Assembly: GCA_033725935.1 (NCBI GenBank)
Contig: MU867115.1
Coordinates: 62,001 to 126,000, forward strand
Direction: 5' to 3'
Length of the DNA stretch: 64,000 bases
Origin: Cladorrhinum sp. PSN259
Taxonomy: Eukaryota; Ascomycota; Sordariomycetes; Sordariales; Podosporaceae
Below are positions 35,195-45,750 of the stretch, piece by piece. Every line of letters starts with the position of its first letter. The stretch's first letter is position 1. Below the pieces are notes generated by a model. It was given only the letters and a program-made list of their open reading frames with translations, ran no database searches and was not told the origin of the DNA. The translations under genes were made by a program, and so were the position numbers.

Positions 35195-35590
35195 ATGGCA
35201 ACCATCACCGCGCGCTTTGAGCAACTGCATTCACACCTCGGCGAGCTCATCAATCTCATCTCTGCGGGGTCTGCTTCTGGTCAAATTGCGGACAGCAGCC
35301 TCGAAGCCGCGCTCGAGGACGCTCTCGAAACTATCGAGTCCCTCCAGTCCCGAACTCTGACTTCTTCCCAGAGTGTTGTTGACTGGAACTCTACCACCCC
35401 ACAGGAGCAGTACGCCGTCGGCAAGGCCATTAACGTCATAGAGGGAAAGCTGCAGGAACTTGACATCCTTCTTCACAGCCCGACCACCAACGCTATTCAG
35501 CTCGGGTTTGCCGTGCAGGCTGTTGCCGATAAGTTTTTGGACATTGATCGGGTCATTGCGGTTGACCTTGTCCAGAAGGGGCCAGAATAA
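35195..35590 (+). CDS. Small helical hypothetical protein, 131 residues
   Basis: A single exon starts at an ATG. Composition is Leu/Ala/Glu/Ser-rich with heptad-like spacing (F-E-Q-L-H-S-H-L-G-E-L-I-N-L-I, then A-L-E-D-A-L-E-T-I-E-S-L). It suggests a short helical-bundle or coiled-coil protein with no TM or signal peptide. It is convergent with the HET gene, 96 bp away. No family is recognised. Coding is supported by the clean frame and balanced composition only. Confidence 0.5.
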   Translation: MATITARFEQLHSHLGELINLISAGSASGQIADSSLEAALEDALETIESLQSRTLTSSQSVVDWNSTTPQEQYAVGKAINVIEGKLQELDILLHSPTTNAIQLGFAVQAVADKFLDIDRVIAVDLVQKGPE

Positions 35591-35686
35591 TCCATTATTT
35601 TATTCCCTTGTTGAATCATCTCATGGCACAATCATCGCGTGCCCCATGTATTCCGTGACCAAACATGTGCCGCTTATTGCTGTATT

Positions 35687-38002
35687 TCATACAATCCTAA
35701 ATGTCTCCATCTCCCCCAAGTACTCCTCCGCATCATTACCTCCCTCCCATCCCTCCCCATCAACGACAACCTTGCCCCATTCCTTAGCCAACTGTCTCGC
35801 CCCTTCCTCCGTCAAGGCATGTGCACAAACTTGCACAAAATAGTAGTAGTACCCCTTCCCAGTACCTGCTATTACCTCCCTTCTCAACACAGCCACCAAC
35901 CCGCGGTACATCTCCACCAACACCTCTTCCCCTTCCCCTCTCCCTGCCGTACTCCCAAGCTCCGTCGCCTCCATATCCTCACATTGATCATAAACATCCT
36001 TTATAATCCATCCCCGTTCAACCCTTCTTTTCCCCTCCAGAATCATAACGCGATTCCCGTCCCATTCCCGATCCTCGAACCTGACCGTTTGTGTCTGTGC
36101 TGAAGGATCATCACCTTTTACAAATCTCTTAGCAGCCGGAAACTCTTTCTCCTTCGCGCCGTTCAACGCTGACTCGTTTATCCAAAGGGGATTTACTAGT
36201 CGCAATCTTTTACGCGGGGCGAGTCGCCGTCGAGACCTGCCGGAGGGAATTGTAATCGCGACTGTGAAATCCTCCCCTAGATCCGCGGCCCAGGTCGGTA
36301 GCAGTCTATTCTTACATTGTTCTTCTTCTTCTTCTTCTTCGAAGTCCGAATCGGAATCTCCTGTCTCGTCGGGATTAGAACTGGAAGGCAGGGGTCGATA
36401 TGCCAACAAACCGAGCCAGAACCCGGCCCCGTAGTGTCGTATAAACATTTCAGAGTAAGAAGTGTATACCTTATCAGCCGGGAGGGTGTAGTCGACTGCG
36501 TACAAGGAAGGGTTTGTGAGGGGGAGGTCCATGCCCCACGCTATGCTCAGCACGCCAAAGATTCTGTCGCGAGGGTCTGTGGCGTTGCGGTTCCGTGTGG
36601 CGATGAGGATGTCGAGGAGATGGGGTTTGGGTGTTCGTTGTTCAGGGTTCAGAGGGAAGGCGCGTTTGCGGACTAGGGTGAAGATTTTGCCGAGGTCTGT
36701 GGTTGTTTCTCGTGAGGGTGAGGGGGGGGAGATGGTTCCGTATGAGGGTGGTGAGGTTGTTTGGAGGTTGGCGGTGTTTAGGAGGTGATTGGTAGGCAGC
36801 GCGCCGGTCACGCTTTTGGTTTGTTTAGGGGAAGGGCTTAGAGTTGATTGATCTGTGGACTGAAGAATGGCCAAGACGTGTAGCGCCCGAGACGCAGAGG
36901 TTGACTTTGTGCCGCAGACGAGGCTGGTTCTCTCGATGTCCGGGAGGATTGTCTCTTGCAAGGTCCAGACGCGGGTAAAGTACCGCAGGTTGAAGAAGTC
37001 TGCAGCCAAAGGGAGTATGTGCGCTGGGACTTCTTCCGGTGTTGTGCTGGCACTCTGTCGCTTAAATAGTAAATTCCTGAACCAAGAGCCAGGTCGCTTT
37101 CTTTCCACCCTCATAGCAGTTACCAAGTCAGGTGCCGGGGGCAGTGGAGGAGTAGGAACACTAATTGCCTGCTCGTCTAATGAGTTAAGATAGTCAAATA
37201 ACTCGTCAATGTGGTTGCTTCCTCGCCCAGTGTATGCCACCACTTGTCGTGCCGAGGTATATATCTTGGCCATGATAGAGACCTGGTGGCTCCGCTCGCT
37301 GAGGTCTTGTTGGTTGATGCAGATGGCGTCGATCCACAAGGCCCTCGGTTTCCCCTCCAGGCGGAGACGGCTGATCGCCTGTGCACAGTTATGCGTAACC
37401 CGAACGGCACCTTCTTCTGGGGTGCCAGGAGATATAACAATTCTGTAAGAACAAGAGTAGTCGCCGCTTTCGGATCCCCAAGAGTAACTGAGAGCGTCGT
37501 ACGCAGGTTCCGTCAGGATGTTTGCCGTAACCAACTCTCCTGTGATTCCATCCTCCCAGTCAATCCAACCCTCGTCTGCCGGTGGAATGACAAACAGGCG
37601 GATATCATTCTCGTTTCCCAGAGGCCTGTATTTGAACGCATTCACGGTATTCTCCGGACGGTACCGGCGAGGCATACCCCTTTTTCTCCGTGCCCTGCGC
37701 AGAAATCTGGGCGGCGTTAATCTCATATCTTCCATCAACACACGAGTAGACTTGATGAGGAGAATATAAACATCTCCAAAGAGACCACCCCAGGCTCCAG
37801 TGATAAAATCCCATGATTGCCAAAAGAATCTCACAATCTCAATTCCTATCGTCCGTATGTCGCAAATGGTGTTGAAGACGGAGCTCAAGAACTCGCCAAC
37901 TATGACCAGCGGTGACAGTAGGCAAAACAAAATGTCTAACGGAATGCTAAAACACAAAAGTTCATTAAATGTTGGTTCTCGGTACTCGGTATCGACTCGC
38001 AT
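35687..38002 (-). CDS. HET (heterokaryon incompatibility) domain protein
   Basis: A single exon of 771 residues starts at the ATG at 38002; the frame runs upstream only to a GTG at 38104. Residues ~15-47 are strongly hydrophobic and predict one or two membrane helices, unusual before a HET domain. A basic R-R-A-R-R-K-R patch follows. The HET domain starts with Y-D-A-L-S-Y-S-W-G (about 168-176), then A-L-W-I-D-A-I-C-I-N-Q (221-231) and M-A-K-I-Y-x-x-A-x-x-V-V-A-Y-T-G. HET proteins mediate non-self recognition and cell death when incompatible hyphae fuse. The C-terminal half is long and unlike known partners, with an acidic E-E-E-E-E-E-E run. Confidence 0.88.
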   Translation of the reverse strand: MRVDTEYREPTFNELLCFSIPLDILFCLLSPLVIVGEFLSSVFNTICDIRTIGIEIVRFFWQSWDFITGAWGGLFGDVYILLIKSTRVLMEDMRLTPPRFLRRARRKRGMPRRYRPENTVNAFKYRPLGNENDIRLFVIPPADEGWIDWEDGITGELVTANILTEPAYDALSYSWGSESGDYSCSYRIVISPGTPEEGAVRVTHNCAQAISRLRLEGKPRALWIDAICINQQDLSERSHQVSIMAKIYTSARQVVAYTGRGSNHIDELFDYLNSLDEQAISVPTPPLPPAPDLVTAMRVERKRPGSWFRNLLFKRQSASTTPEEVPAHILPLAADFFNLRYFTRVWTLQETILPDIERTSLVCGTKSTSASRALHVLAILQSTDQSTLSPSPKQTKSVTGALPTNHLLNTANLQTTSPPSYGTISPPSPSRETTTDLGKIFTLVRKRAFPLNPEQRTPKPHLLDILIATRNRNATDPRDRIFGVLSIAWGMDLPLTNPSLYAVDYTLPADKVYTSYSEMFIRHYGAGFWLGLLAYRPLPSSSNPDETGDSDSDFEEEEEEEQCKNRLLPTWAADLGEDFTVAITIPSGRSRRRLAPRKRLRLVNPLWINESALNGAKEKEFPAAKRFVKGDDPSAQTQTVRFEDREWDGNRVMILEGKRRVERGWIIKDVYDQCEDMEATELGSTAGRGEGEEVLVEMYRGLVAVLRREVIAGTGKGYYYYFVQVCAHALTEEGARQLAKEWGKVVVDGEGWEGGNDAEEYLGEMETFRIV

Positions 38003-38732
38003 TTTGCTGGTATATTTAAACGGTTTGGTAAGTGATGCATTGAGTGGAGTCTGTGGTTTGAGAAATGGAGTTGACCGGATTTGAAGTTGCTGCTTCCGTT
38101 GCACTTTTTTATTAAAACCTAAAGATGGAATGCCAAGATGTTACACAGCGGCTGTCAGTGGCTGTGCCGTCGCTCCCACGCCAACCTGGACTTGTGTGAT
38201 GTGCAGGATTGTCAGTGGCTATGCATTACGCATGAATCTGTCGGGTGGGAGAATAAATTTAGAACAGCAGACTCCATGGCAACCATGCCATAATCCCAGT
38301 GCCTACACAAACGTTGAAACCTAATAGGTATCATGAATGCAACGACAGAAGTTAACACGGCCTTGAAAAAAGAGAAACAATGCATTTGGAGTTAAGAGCG
38401 TATACATCGAAAAAGGCGACATAGGAAAAGAATGATTGATTTGGTTGAATTTTGCAGTGTTGTCTATAGTCGAATTGTTGGGGGAGAAGTCAGTGAGTTC
38501 GGCCTTTGTTTGTTGCGAGGGTGCCCATCTTATGAGTCTAGTACACGTTTTCGTCAATAGCAAGACATTATAATACTCAGTAGCTTTTACGGTGAGAATC
38601 GGCAAGTTCTGTGGTGTTTCAGGAGTATTAAAGTTTAAAAAAACGTCTTGTTTGCCTGAACTACTACCAGGTAAACTATCTGGCCCCCAGAAAAGCAGGT
38701 GATGTCTTTATACCTTGTAACCCTTGAGTTTA
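38003..38732. other. Intergenic between HET gene and F-box pseudogene
   Basis: No gene or repeat recognised. Confidence 0.35.
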
Positions 38733-39633
38733 TCACTGGATCTGGACATCAATCCCTCGCGAAGCAATAAGCTTTTCGACTCTCGAGACGTGGCCGTCGA
38801 AGGAATCCCCATTCTCATCTAGGTCACGGTAACAAAGAATTGGAGTGTGCAGTTGCAACTACTCGATATCAAGACGGAACACCTCGAAGTGCTTGCAATA
38901 TTTGAATATTAGTTCTGCTGCTTCCAGTGAACAAAAATAGTCGACCTCATCATCGTCAAGCCCCCACGGGATAACTGCATGATAATCAAAAACTCGTCAG
39001 TTGGGCATGGTAGATAACTTCATGACTTCCAAGTCCTGCTTCCCAAAAAACCCGTTTTTGATCCGCAGATGAACAAGTCTTTCGAGGGTGAGGCCGAGGA
39101 CAGATTTGAAAAATCCATACGCCACGTCAAGTTCAAGTTTGGAAAGATTTGGCGCTGCCGTGAGCAGATGCCGGACCATGTCTGAATCGAGATTTTGGCA
39201 GATATTTTCAACCTTGAAATTTCTCAGACCCAACATTGGTGGTATTTCAACTGAAATCCCACGGTAATGGTGACCATTTAACGAAATGTCTTGCACCAGA
39301 GGGCAGAGAGGCAAAATGATGTCCAGAACACATGCACTGCACAAGAGATCGTCGAGTGAGCGGTGGGACCGGTTTTGGACTTTGCACTGTCGAATCAGGA
39401 TATATGTGGTTTTGAACTCTTCTAGAATTTTGTTGGACTCCAGTAGTTGATGGACGGAGAAATGCGGAGAGAATGTTTCGAACCTCAGACCTCTAACCAG
39501 TTTGCCTCGATCTGGCCGGGTGATTAGAGTCCGGGCGAAACAGGTTGACGTCTGCTGAGCATGCGCGATCCGCAGAAAGGAAATCAAGAATGAGCTCGAC
39601 AGTTTCCACTGCAAGGTCTCCGAAGCCCGCCAT
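38733..39633 (-). pseudogene. F-box/LRR-like pseudogene with C-to-T type nonsense codons
   Basis: The ATG at 39633 begins a short F-box-like start (L-A-V-E-T-V-E-L-I-L-D-F-L). The frame then shifts near 39500-39560 into a long coherent stretch with A-R-T-L-I-T-R-P-D, then leucine-rich segments (L-R-N-F-K-V-E-N, L-S-K-L-E-L-D-V) typical of fungal F-box proteins. That frame meets TGA at 38997-38999, where CGA (Arg) would restore it. It continues coding-like to TAG at 38859-38861, where CAG would restore it, then to a natural-looking end at 38733. So there is one frameshift and two nonsense changes, both of the C-to-T kind. It is not expected to make a functional protein. Confidence 0.7.
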
Positions 39634-41256
39634 TGCTGAAGGATACGAGGTTTTCCGGTCGGTAAAGTCAGCTATCAAGTTCGCGATGTGGGGCGTGTTT
39701 GGATGAAGGAAGAGCGTGAAGAAAGAAAAGAATTGTACAGGGAAAAAAGAAAGAAGTCAAGACTTTAAGAGATCAGATGTGGACGGTGCGTGCCCTAAAC
39801 TCTGAATTGTACCATAGTCTAACTGGAAATTACTCACTCTCATCCATGATGGATCGTGCCGGTGAGGGTCAAAGTCTAATATCAAAAGTGTCGTCAGGTG
39901 GCGCAAATGTCTCGCTATTTTGCACATGAATGATGATAAGGGTTTCTTCTGGCTGCAACAAAAGTCAAAGACGGCAAAAAAGAGGAAAATTGAATAAGAA
40001 TGAGAACAGAATTTATACAAAAGAGCATAGCACTTGAACTAGCGGAAAAGTAGAATATCAGTAGGTAGAAGAGAATTGATTGGCATGATTCAATTCCATG
40101 ATTACTGACACAAATTTCATCGAAAACTGGAATTTAGACCACTGGCATCTTTTCAACACATGCCCAATGAAGGGGGGGAGGGATTGGGGACTGAGGACAC
40201 TCCAGGTTCCGTTAATCCAGCAAACAGCAAACAGGAAACAGTGATATCCTGTTGATCGTGTATTGAAGGATCTTTGGCTAAAAGGTCCGATCCATGGTCT
40301 AGCTAAGAGAATCAACGCAGAATACACAAGCCGTATATTTATTTCCTAATCAAGATTCAACTTTTATGTCGACTAAATTAAAGGCAGATTGACGAGATAC
40401 CTGAGATAGGTAGCTGCAGCCTGCAGCGCAGATTCATTGGAGTTCGGGACTTTAGCTGAACTTCAGGCGAAACCTGGAAGCGGGCCGCCGTCCTCAACTC
40501 CACTATTTATGCCCCCCCACAAAGCCCCTCAATGGGCTTGGCGCCATCCCCATCCAGATCACAGTCATTTGAACTTTGGCTTTTACACAACCCAAATCTT
40601 CAAACAATGACAGAAATCGTTTTTTGTTCCCTTGCTTAAAAACAGAACTGGGTCTCTTCTTCCTTGAGAATTGTTGTTGCTTAGTTCTTCCAGTTTGCAT
40701 GTGGTGCTACTTTCCCATATCATCCTTATTGATTCCGGAAGAACCCGAGACTGTGGATAAACCCCACCTACCGAGTATCGACAGCGTTTCTTCTTTTTTT
40801 TTTTCCGGCAATTTGCCTTCACCGAGCAGCGATTCCCATCCATTGGGTATTTTTGGGTGTATCGACATGGTTTACCCGATCTGTTTTGTGAACTTTTCTT
40901 CAATTTCTCACTCAATGCTTCAAAAAAGTAACACCACTTTGTTCATTGCCAACAGGCAAATCCTGTACACTAGGAACAACCCACCACCACCGTTGCTCGA
41001 TTTTCCCTGGGAGTCGTTGTCGACCCGCGCTATCGATGATACTCCCTGACCGGAACTTCTTCTTACCTGGACTTCCGAAACTCATCCGTTCGTCGAAACT
41101 GACCTCCACCACCGCTCTCGGCGCTCGCCTCCGAACACCTACTGCCGAAATGGATTGCGACTCGAGTGAGGAACTTTTCGATCCGGTATGCGATTGACTC
41201 AGCCAACATGTTCCCAGGAGTTTGAAAGATCCGCAATGATGGGAATGGAGACAACG
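39634..41256. other. Intergenic, upstream of the proline-rich gene
   Basis: Pyrimidine-rich at 40560-41050. Open frames here begin at TTG and resemble 5' leader sequence rather than a gene. Confidence 0.4.
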
Positions 41257-41265
41257 TATATAAAA
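41257..41265 (+). promoter_or_regulatory. TATA box of the proline-rich secreted protein
   Basis: TATATAAAA lies 210 bp before the ATG, in a pyrimidine-rich leader. This is a common arrangement for a strongly expressed fungal gene. Confidence 0.5.
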
Positions 41266-41474
41266 CTATCGATGGCCGGCCGTTGGATAATCTCTCTTCT
41301 CACCACAGCCCTCATCCATTCACTCCCCCTTCTACCTCCTCATCTCAACGAGTTCGAGTCCGGTACTCACTCTCTTTCAACAAAAAACTGCCAGTCAGCT
41401 TATTGTATTTCGCCTTTTCGTTTCCCCTTTTTAGTGCCCCAAAATAACGGCCGAGACGATACAACACAATCATC

Positions 41475-42478
41475 ATGAAGCTCTCGACTGTCTTTTGCTT
41501 CTCCATGGCGCTGGGCGCCTATGCTGCTCCTCTTGTTGCATCTAATCAGGTCCAGGTAGGCTTTCATCCTTCATCGTACCTCCAAGATATACTGACAATG
41601 GCACAGGACAAGGATATTGACCTCGACGCCCGCTTCGCTGCGGCTACAGTCCCTCTTGGCAATGGAAGACTCGCCGTGCCTGCTGCAAGACCCGGTGGTG
41701 GTGCTCGTCGCTCCCTCCGATCTGACTCACGTTTTGCGAAACGATCCGATGAGGAAGACGAACAAGATAGCTTCCAGATCGAAACTCGTGATCCTCAGCG
41801 CCCACCTCCCGGTGGTGGTGCAGGTCGAGCTCGTCCTCCTCCTGGCGGTGGTGGGGCAGGTCGACCTCGTCCTCCTCCTAGTGGTGGTGGTGCAGGTGGC
41901 GCCCGTCCTCCCCCTAGTGGCCGTCGTCCTCGCCAGTCTCTCCCTGAAGAGGCTGCAGACATTGAGCCTCGTGATCCTCAGCTGAGGCCCCCTCCCCCCC
42001 CTCCTCGGGGTGGAGCTAGGCTTCCTCCTCCCCCCCCTCCTCGGGGTGGAGCTAGGCTTCCTCCTCCTCCGCCTCCTCGTGGTGGAGCTAGGCTTCCTCC
42101 TCCCCCGCCTCCTCGTGGTGGAGCTAGGCTTCCTCCTCCTCCTCCTCCCCGCGGGGGTGCTCCCCCACCACCGCCCCGTGGAGCGGCCCCTCCTCGTCCC
42201 CCGCCCCCTGGGGCCCCCCGGCCTCGCGCCGCTCAGGCTCCCGGTAATGGCGCCGCTCCCCGCCTCCGGGTGGTGCTCGCCCCGGCAACGCCCCCGGTGT
42301 AAACGTACCTCCTAATGGTGCCCAGCCCGGCGGAGCTCGTCCCGGCGCTGCCCCTGGTGCTCCTCCTCCGAATGGTGCTCAATCCGGCAAGGCTCGGCCT
42401 GGTGGTGCTCCCGGTAGCGCTCCTGTTAGCGGTGCCCAGGTTGGTGGGGCCCGTCCCGGTGGTGCTCCAAGTAACTAG
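41475..42478 (+). CDS. Secreted proline-rich repeat protein, with one-base frameshift
   Basis: The ATG at 41475 opens a signal peptide (K-L-S-T-V-F-C-F-S-M-A-L-G-A-Y-A). A 51-nt intron (41557-41607, CTGAC branch, acceptor CACAG) is probable; being in frame it does not change the rest. A dibasic F-A-K-R may be a KEX2 site. The bulk is Pro/Gly/Arg-rich, with P-P-P-G-G-G-x-G units and then four to five 12-residue units ending G-G-A-R-L. The frame as given ends at 42302. In the next frame the same P-G-G-A-R-P-G style continues to TAG at 42476. One more C in the run at 42258-42261 would join them. It is likely an extracellular or wall protein; its function is unknown. Confidence 0.65.
41990..42165 (+). 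repeat. 36-nt tandem repeat coding PPPPPP-RGGARL
   Basis: Four to five near-identical 36-nt units, each ending ggagctaggctt, lie inside the proline-rich gene. The first copies keep almost the same codons, which suggests recent expansion. Confidence 0.8.
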
Positions 42479-43884
42479 GCCAACTCTTGAGCATAACCCG
42501 TCAGGGCTCCTGTCACGATTCCTCGGTGTGAGATCGAAGTCGTCGATTATGAGTAAAATAGGCGAGATGAACCGAGGTCTACTCGGCGAAAAGAGAGAAA
42601 AAATGATGAAAGTGTTTATGAGGATGCAGATGCATATTCGGTTTGATGGAGTTTTGGAACAGAAAAGAGGCGGATGCTATGATGACGTTTGATGCTCTTT
42701 AGTCTACTCTCTCTCTCTCTCCCCTTGGAAGAGAGACAAAGACAAGACGGTTTTTTTCTTTTTTCCTTAGAACTTTAGATACCACGTTATTTTTACTTAG
42801 CATCTTTTAATTTCACTGTATTTCTTTTCGGTATCTTCGAGGCATGTTCATGTACACTCGCATCAGTGCAAAATCTTTTTTCAGTTCCGCTGTGTTTTTT
42901 TCGTCCCAATATTATTTGGAGAGATTCCAACCAAAGTTTTTGCGCACCATTCTTCTCAGGCTCCAGTTGAACTCTCCGCCCCCTTTTTCGTCTTTTTCGT
43001 CTTTTTCGTCTTTTTTCGTGGTCAAAATCACATTATGCCAAACTCTTGGTCATTGAGCCTTTTGAAATCAAACTTTTTCCTCCCCCTAGAGAACGAAACG
43101 AAATACCGTGACATAAGAGAGATTTTGGTAACCTTAAGTCGACCGTCTATGTCGGGCCAATGGCGTTGTACTAAGATGCTGGGTTTGTATCTCGTAATGA
43201 CTGAATCGAATCAAGGAAGGTAAGGTCGCTCGCACTGCACCCGGCGGTTATACATGCAATATATATGATGGCGGGATATACTAATCATGATATACATACC
43301 GCCATCATCATGCCAGTTGTATTGCGTATTATTTTTACAAGCCTCAACTACTCTCGACCGACCGGGGACTCCTGGAGGTCGAACAGTTGTGGATGGGAAC
43401 TTGACCTTTGCGAATGGACTTCAAGTTACTTGGGCCCCCTATGTGGATTCTTTCTGCCCGCTTGAATCCTAGTTTCTTCTCATCTTCTATGCTTAGGTTA
43501 TCATGTTTTTACCCTGGTACTGCGAAAAGTGATGTTGTTGACTCTGTGCACGTTGAAGAACGAATTCATCAAGAAACTGATGAGGTCCAGATAGCGAGAA
43601 AAATATCAAATAAAAGAATGTAATGGCTGGAGAGGTGAAAACGAGTTTTAACTGTTACGCAGATTTGTTTTTTTGTAGATTTTTCAACGAGTCTTGGTAA
43701 ACGCTATCTACCCATCTATCACCGCTACGAGAGTTTTGCATATTTGGCATGCCACGTATGGTGCGGTGATGGCCAGCCAGACAGACCAAACGGCCAGAGC
43801 CCCAGATCAGGCCACAATATTGAAGTCCTCCCGAAGGCACGGGAGAAAGTAGTACAAATCGCAAGGGCTGCTACCTACTACCTA
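42479..43884. other. Intergenic, no gene recognised
   Basis: T-rich and CT-rich 3' flank of the proline-rich gene, including a CTCTCTCT run at 42708-42720 and four 'tttttcgtc' repeats near 43000. It then becomes 3' flank of the dioxygenase gene. Confidence 0.4.
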
Positions 43885-45719
43885 CTACTTATGCACGTGG
43901 TGGCTATCACCAATGCCACATCCAGTCGACAGTTGGATAATCTCGGGCACCAGCTTCTTCGAGTGACCAAGGCAAGGGCAGTCCTTGGCTTCACCTTCAG
44001 CTCCATGTCCAGCTACAGCTTCAGCTTCCGCCTTGGCGCAAATGCAAACAAGAGTAGCGAACGTCCCTCCGACGTTGCTGGGACCTTGGGGCTGGTACCA
44101 CGGCGGGCAGTAATCCGGAAGATGCACAACGGTTCTGACTAGGCCATATGGATGGCCGCCGGCCTCGTAGTTGGATTCGCCAAACCCGTCGAAGCGAATC
44201 TTCCAGGTCATGGGGAAGGGGACGAACTCGTCCCAGTTGGGCGTGAGGTAGGTATCGGATGGGGGTTTCAGAACCTCATCCGTGTAGATCAGCGTGGCCT
44301 CTTTCTTCTCTAGAAGCTTCACCTGCTGCTCGATCCAGGCGACCCGCATCGGCGCCATGTAGTTGGCGTAGCCCTCGGGCGTCTTGTCGAGACGAATCCT
44401 CTTGAGTCTTCCCTGTGTGTCACGGCCGCGACGGGCATTTTGCATCTGAGCAATGAACCTGATCATCGAGGTCAACGAGACGGTGGCGAAGTGTCTCGGG
44501 GAGAAGACACGGAACTTGTCGGCAATGTTGAGTTGGGAGGTCAAGAACTCGACCTTGGCCTCCTCGCCTTCAACCTCTACTTCGGCCTTGGCCTTTGATT
44601 TTTTGCAAAAGAAAAATATTGTCAGTTCGCTGGGGAGTTCAAGTGGGAGGGGGGTGTGCTGGGATTTAAGAGGATGAGCTTACAAGATTGAGAATGACCG
44701 TCTCTCCCTTCTTTATCTGGACCTTATCCCCGTCCGTTGTCGATTCGAATGCGTACTCGGCCGTCACATTGGCCATACGCACGATGGGCTGTAGAAAGGA
44801 TGATTTGGCCGTCCGCTGGATCATGCGCTCGAGATCCTTGTTGGTATCGCACGAAGGAGTGCTCGGAGCGCTGCCAAAGACACATTTCTGAATCTTAATC
44901 CACTCTGGCTCCGGTCCAGTTGGATCATTGGCGGCCGCATAAAGTCCCCCCATGTATTTGTTCAATGTAGCCGTAAACTGGGAAGAATTAGTGGTCTAGT
45001 TGCAAAGACGAGCAAACGCTGGAATCACTTACTGAAACGACGGCATTGTAGGCAAAATCGAGACAAACGAGGAGGAGGATGGCAGCGGCCTTGGTTCGAT
45101 CCTTCTCGTAGGCCAAAACCTGCTTCGCGACAAAGTCTCCAAGCTCGGTCATGGGATTGGTCTTCTTCTTGCCGAACAAAGCTCTCGTGATGTCCCACTG
45201 GCTGGCCTGCCAGATGGTCCCTTTGTGGGTCAAGTCCATCAGCTTCTCCATCGAAGTCTGGAAAGCCTGGCGGCGCCTCATCCACTTTGTTTCGTCGGTG
45301 CTGTAGGCCAGGAAAACCTGGCAGTTGGTGATGTGCTGATAAATCTCGTTCTCGCTGTACGTGTCGTTTGAGGCATTGGTGGCATCTTTGCACAGCTTGT
45401 CGCCGAAGCCGAGGAAGTCGGCGACGTAGTGCGTGACCACAGGAATGGCAAAACTGTTCCCCCCAACGTTAGTCTGGTTCCTTGAGACGGCAAGTGTCGA
45501 CCCCGCGGGGGGGGGGGGGGGGGGGGGGGGGGGGGCGGCGCGGCGCCGGCGTCGGGGCGGGGCGTCGCGGGAGGGGGAGCGGTGGCTGGTCTGTNNNNNN
45601 NNNNTCAAATGTTTTCGCCGAAGCCGCGGTATTGGGCGACGTTTTGGGTGACCAAATGAATTGCAAAAATGTTCCCCCCAACTTTTTTGTGGTTCCTTTT
45701 TACGGCAATTGTCGAAACA

Positions 45720-45750
<31 letters not shown>

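Noticed and set aside
40576..41049. 157-codon frame upstream of the proline-rich gene
   Set aside because: The first codon is TTG; the sequence is CT-rich leader and no family is visible.
44988..45608. Pro/Arg-rich start of the frame before the second dioxygenase exon
   Set aside because: It derives from the G homopolymer and N gap in a misassembled intron, not from coding sequence.
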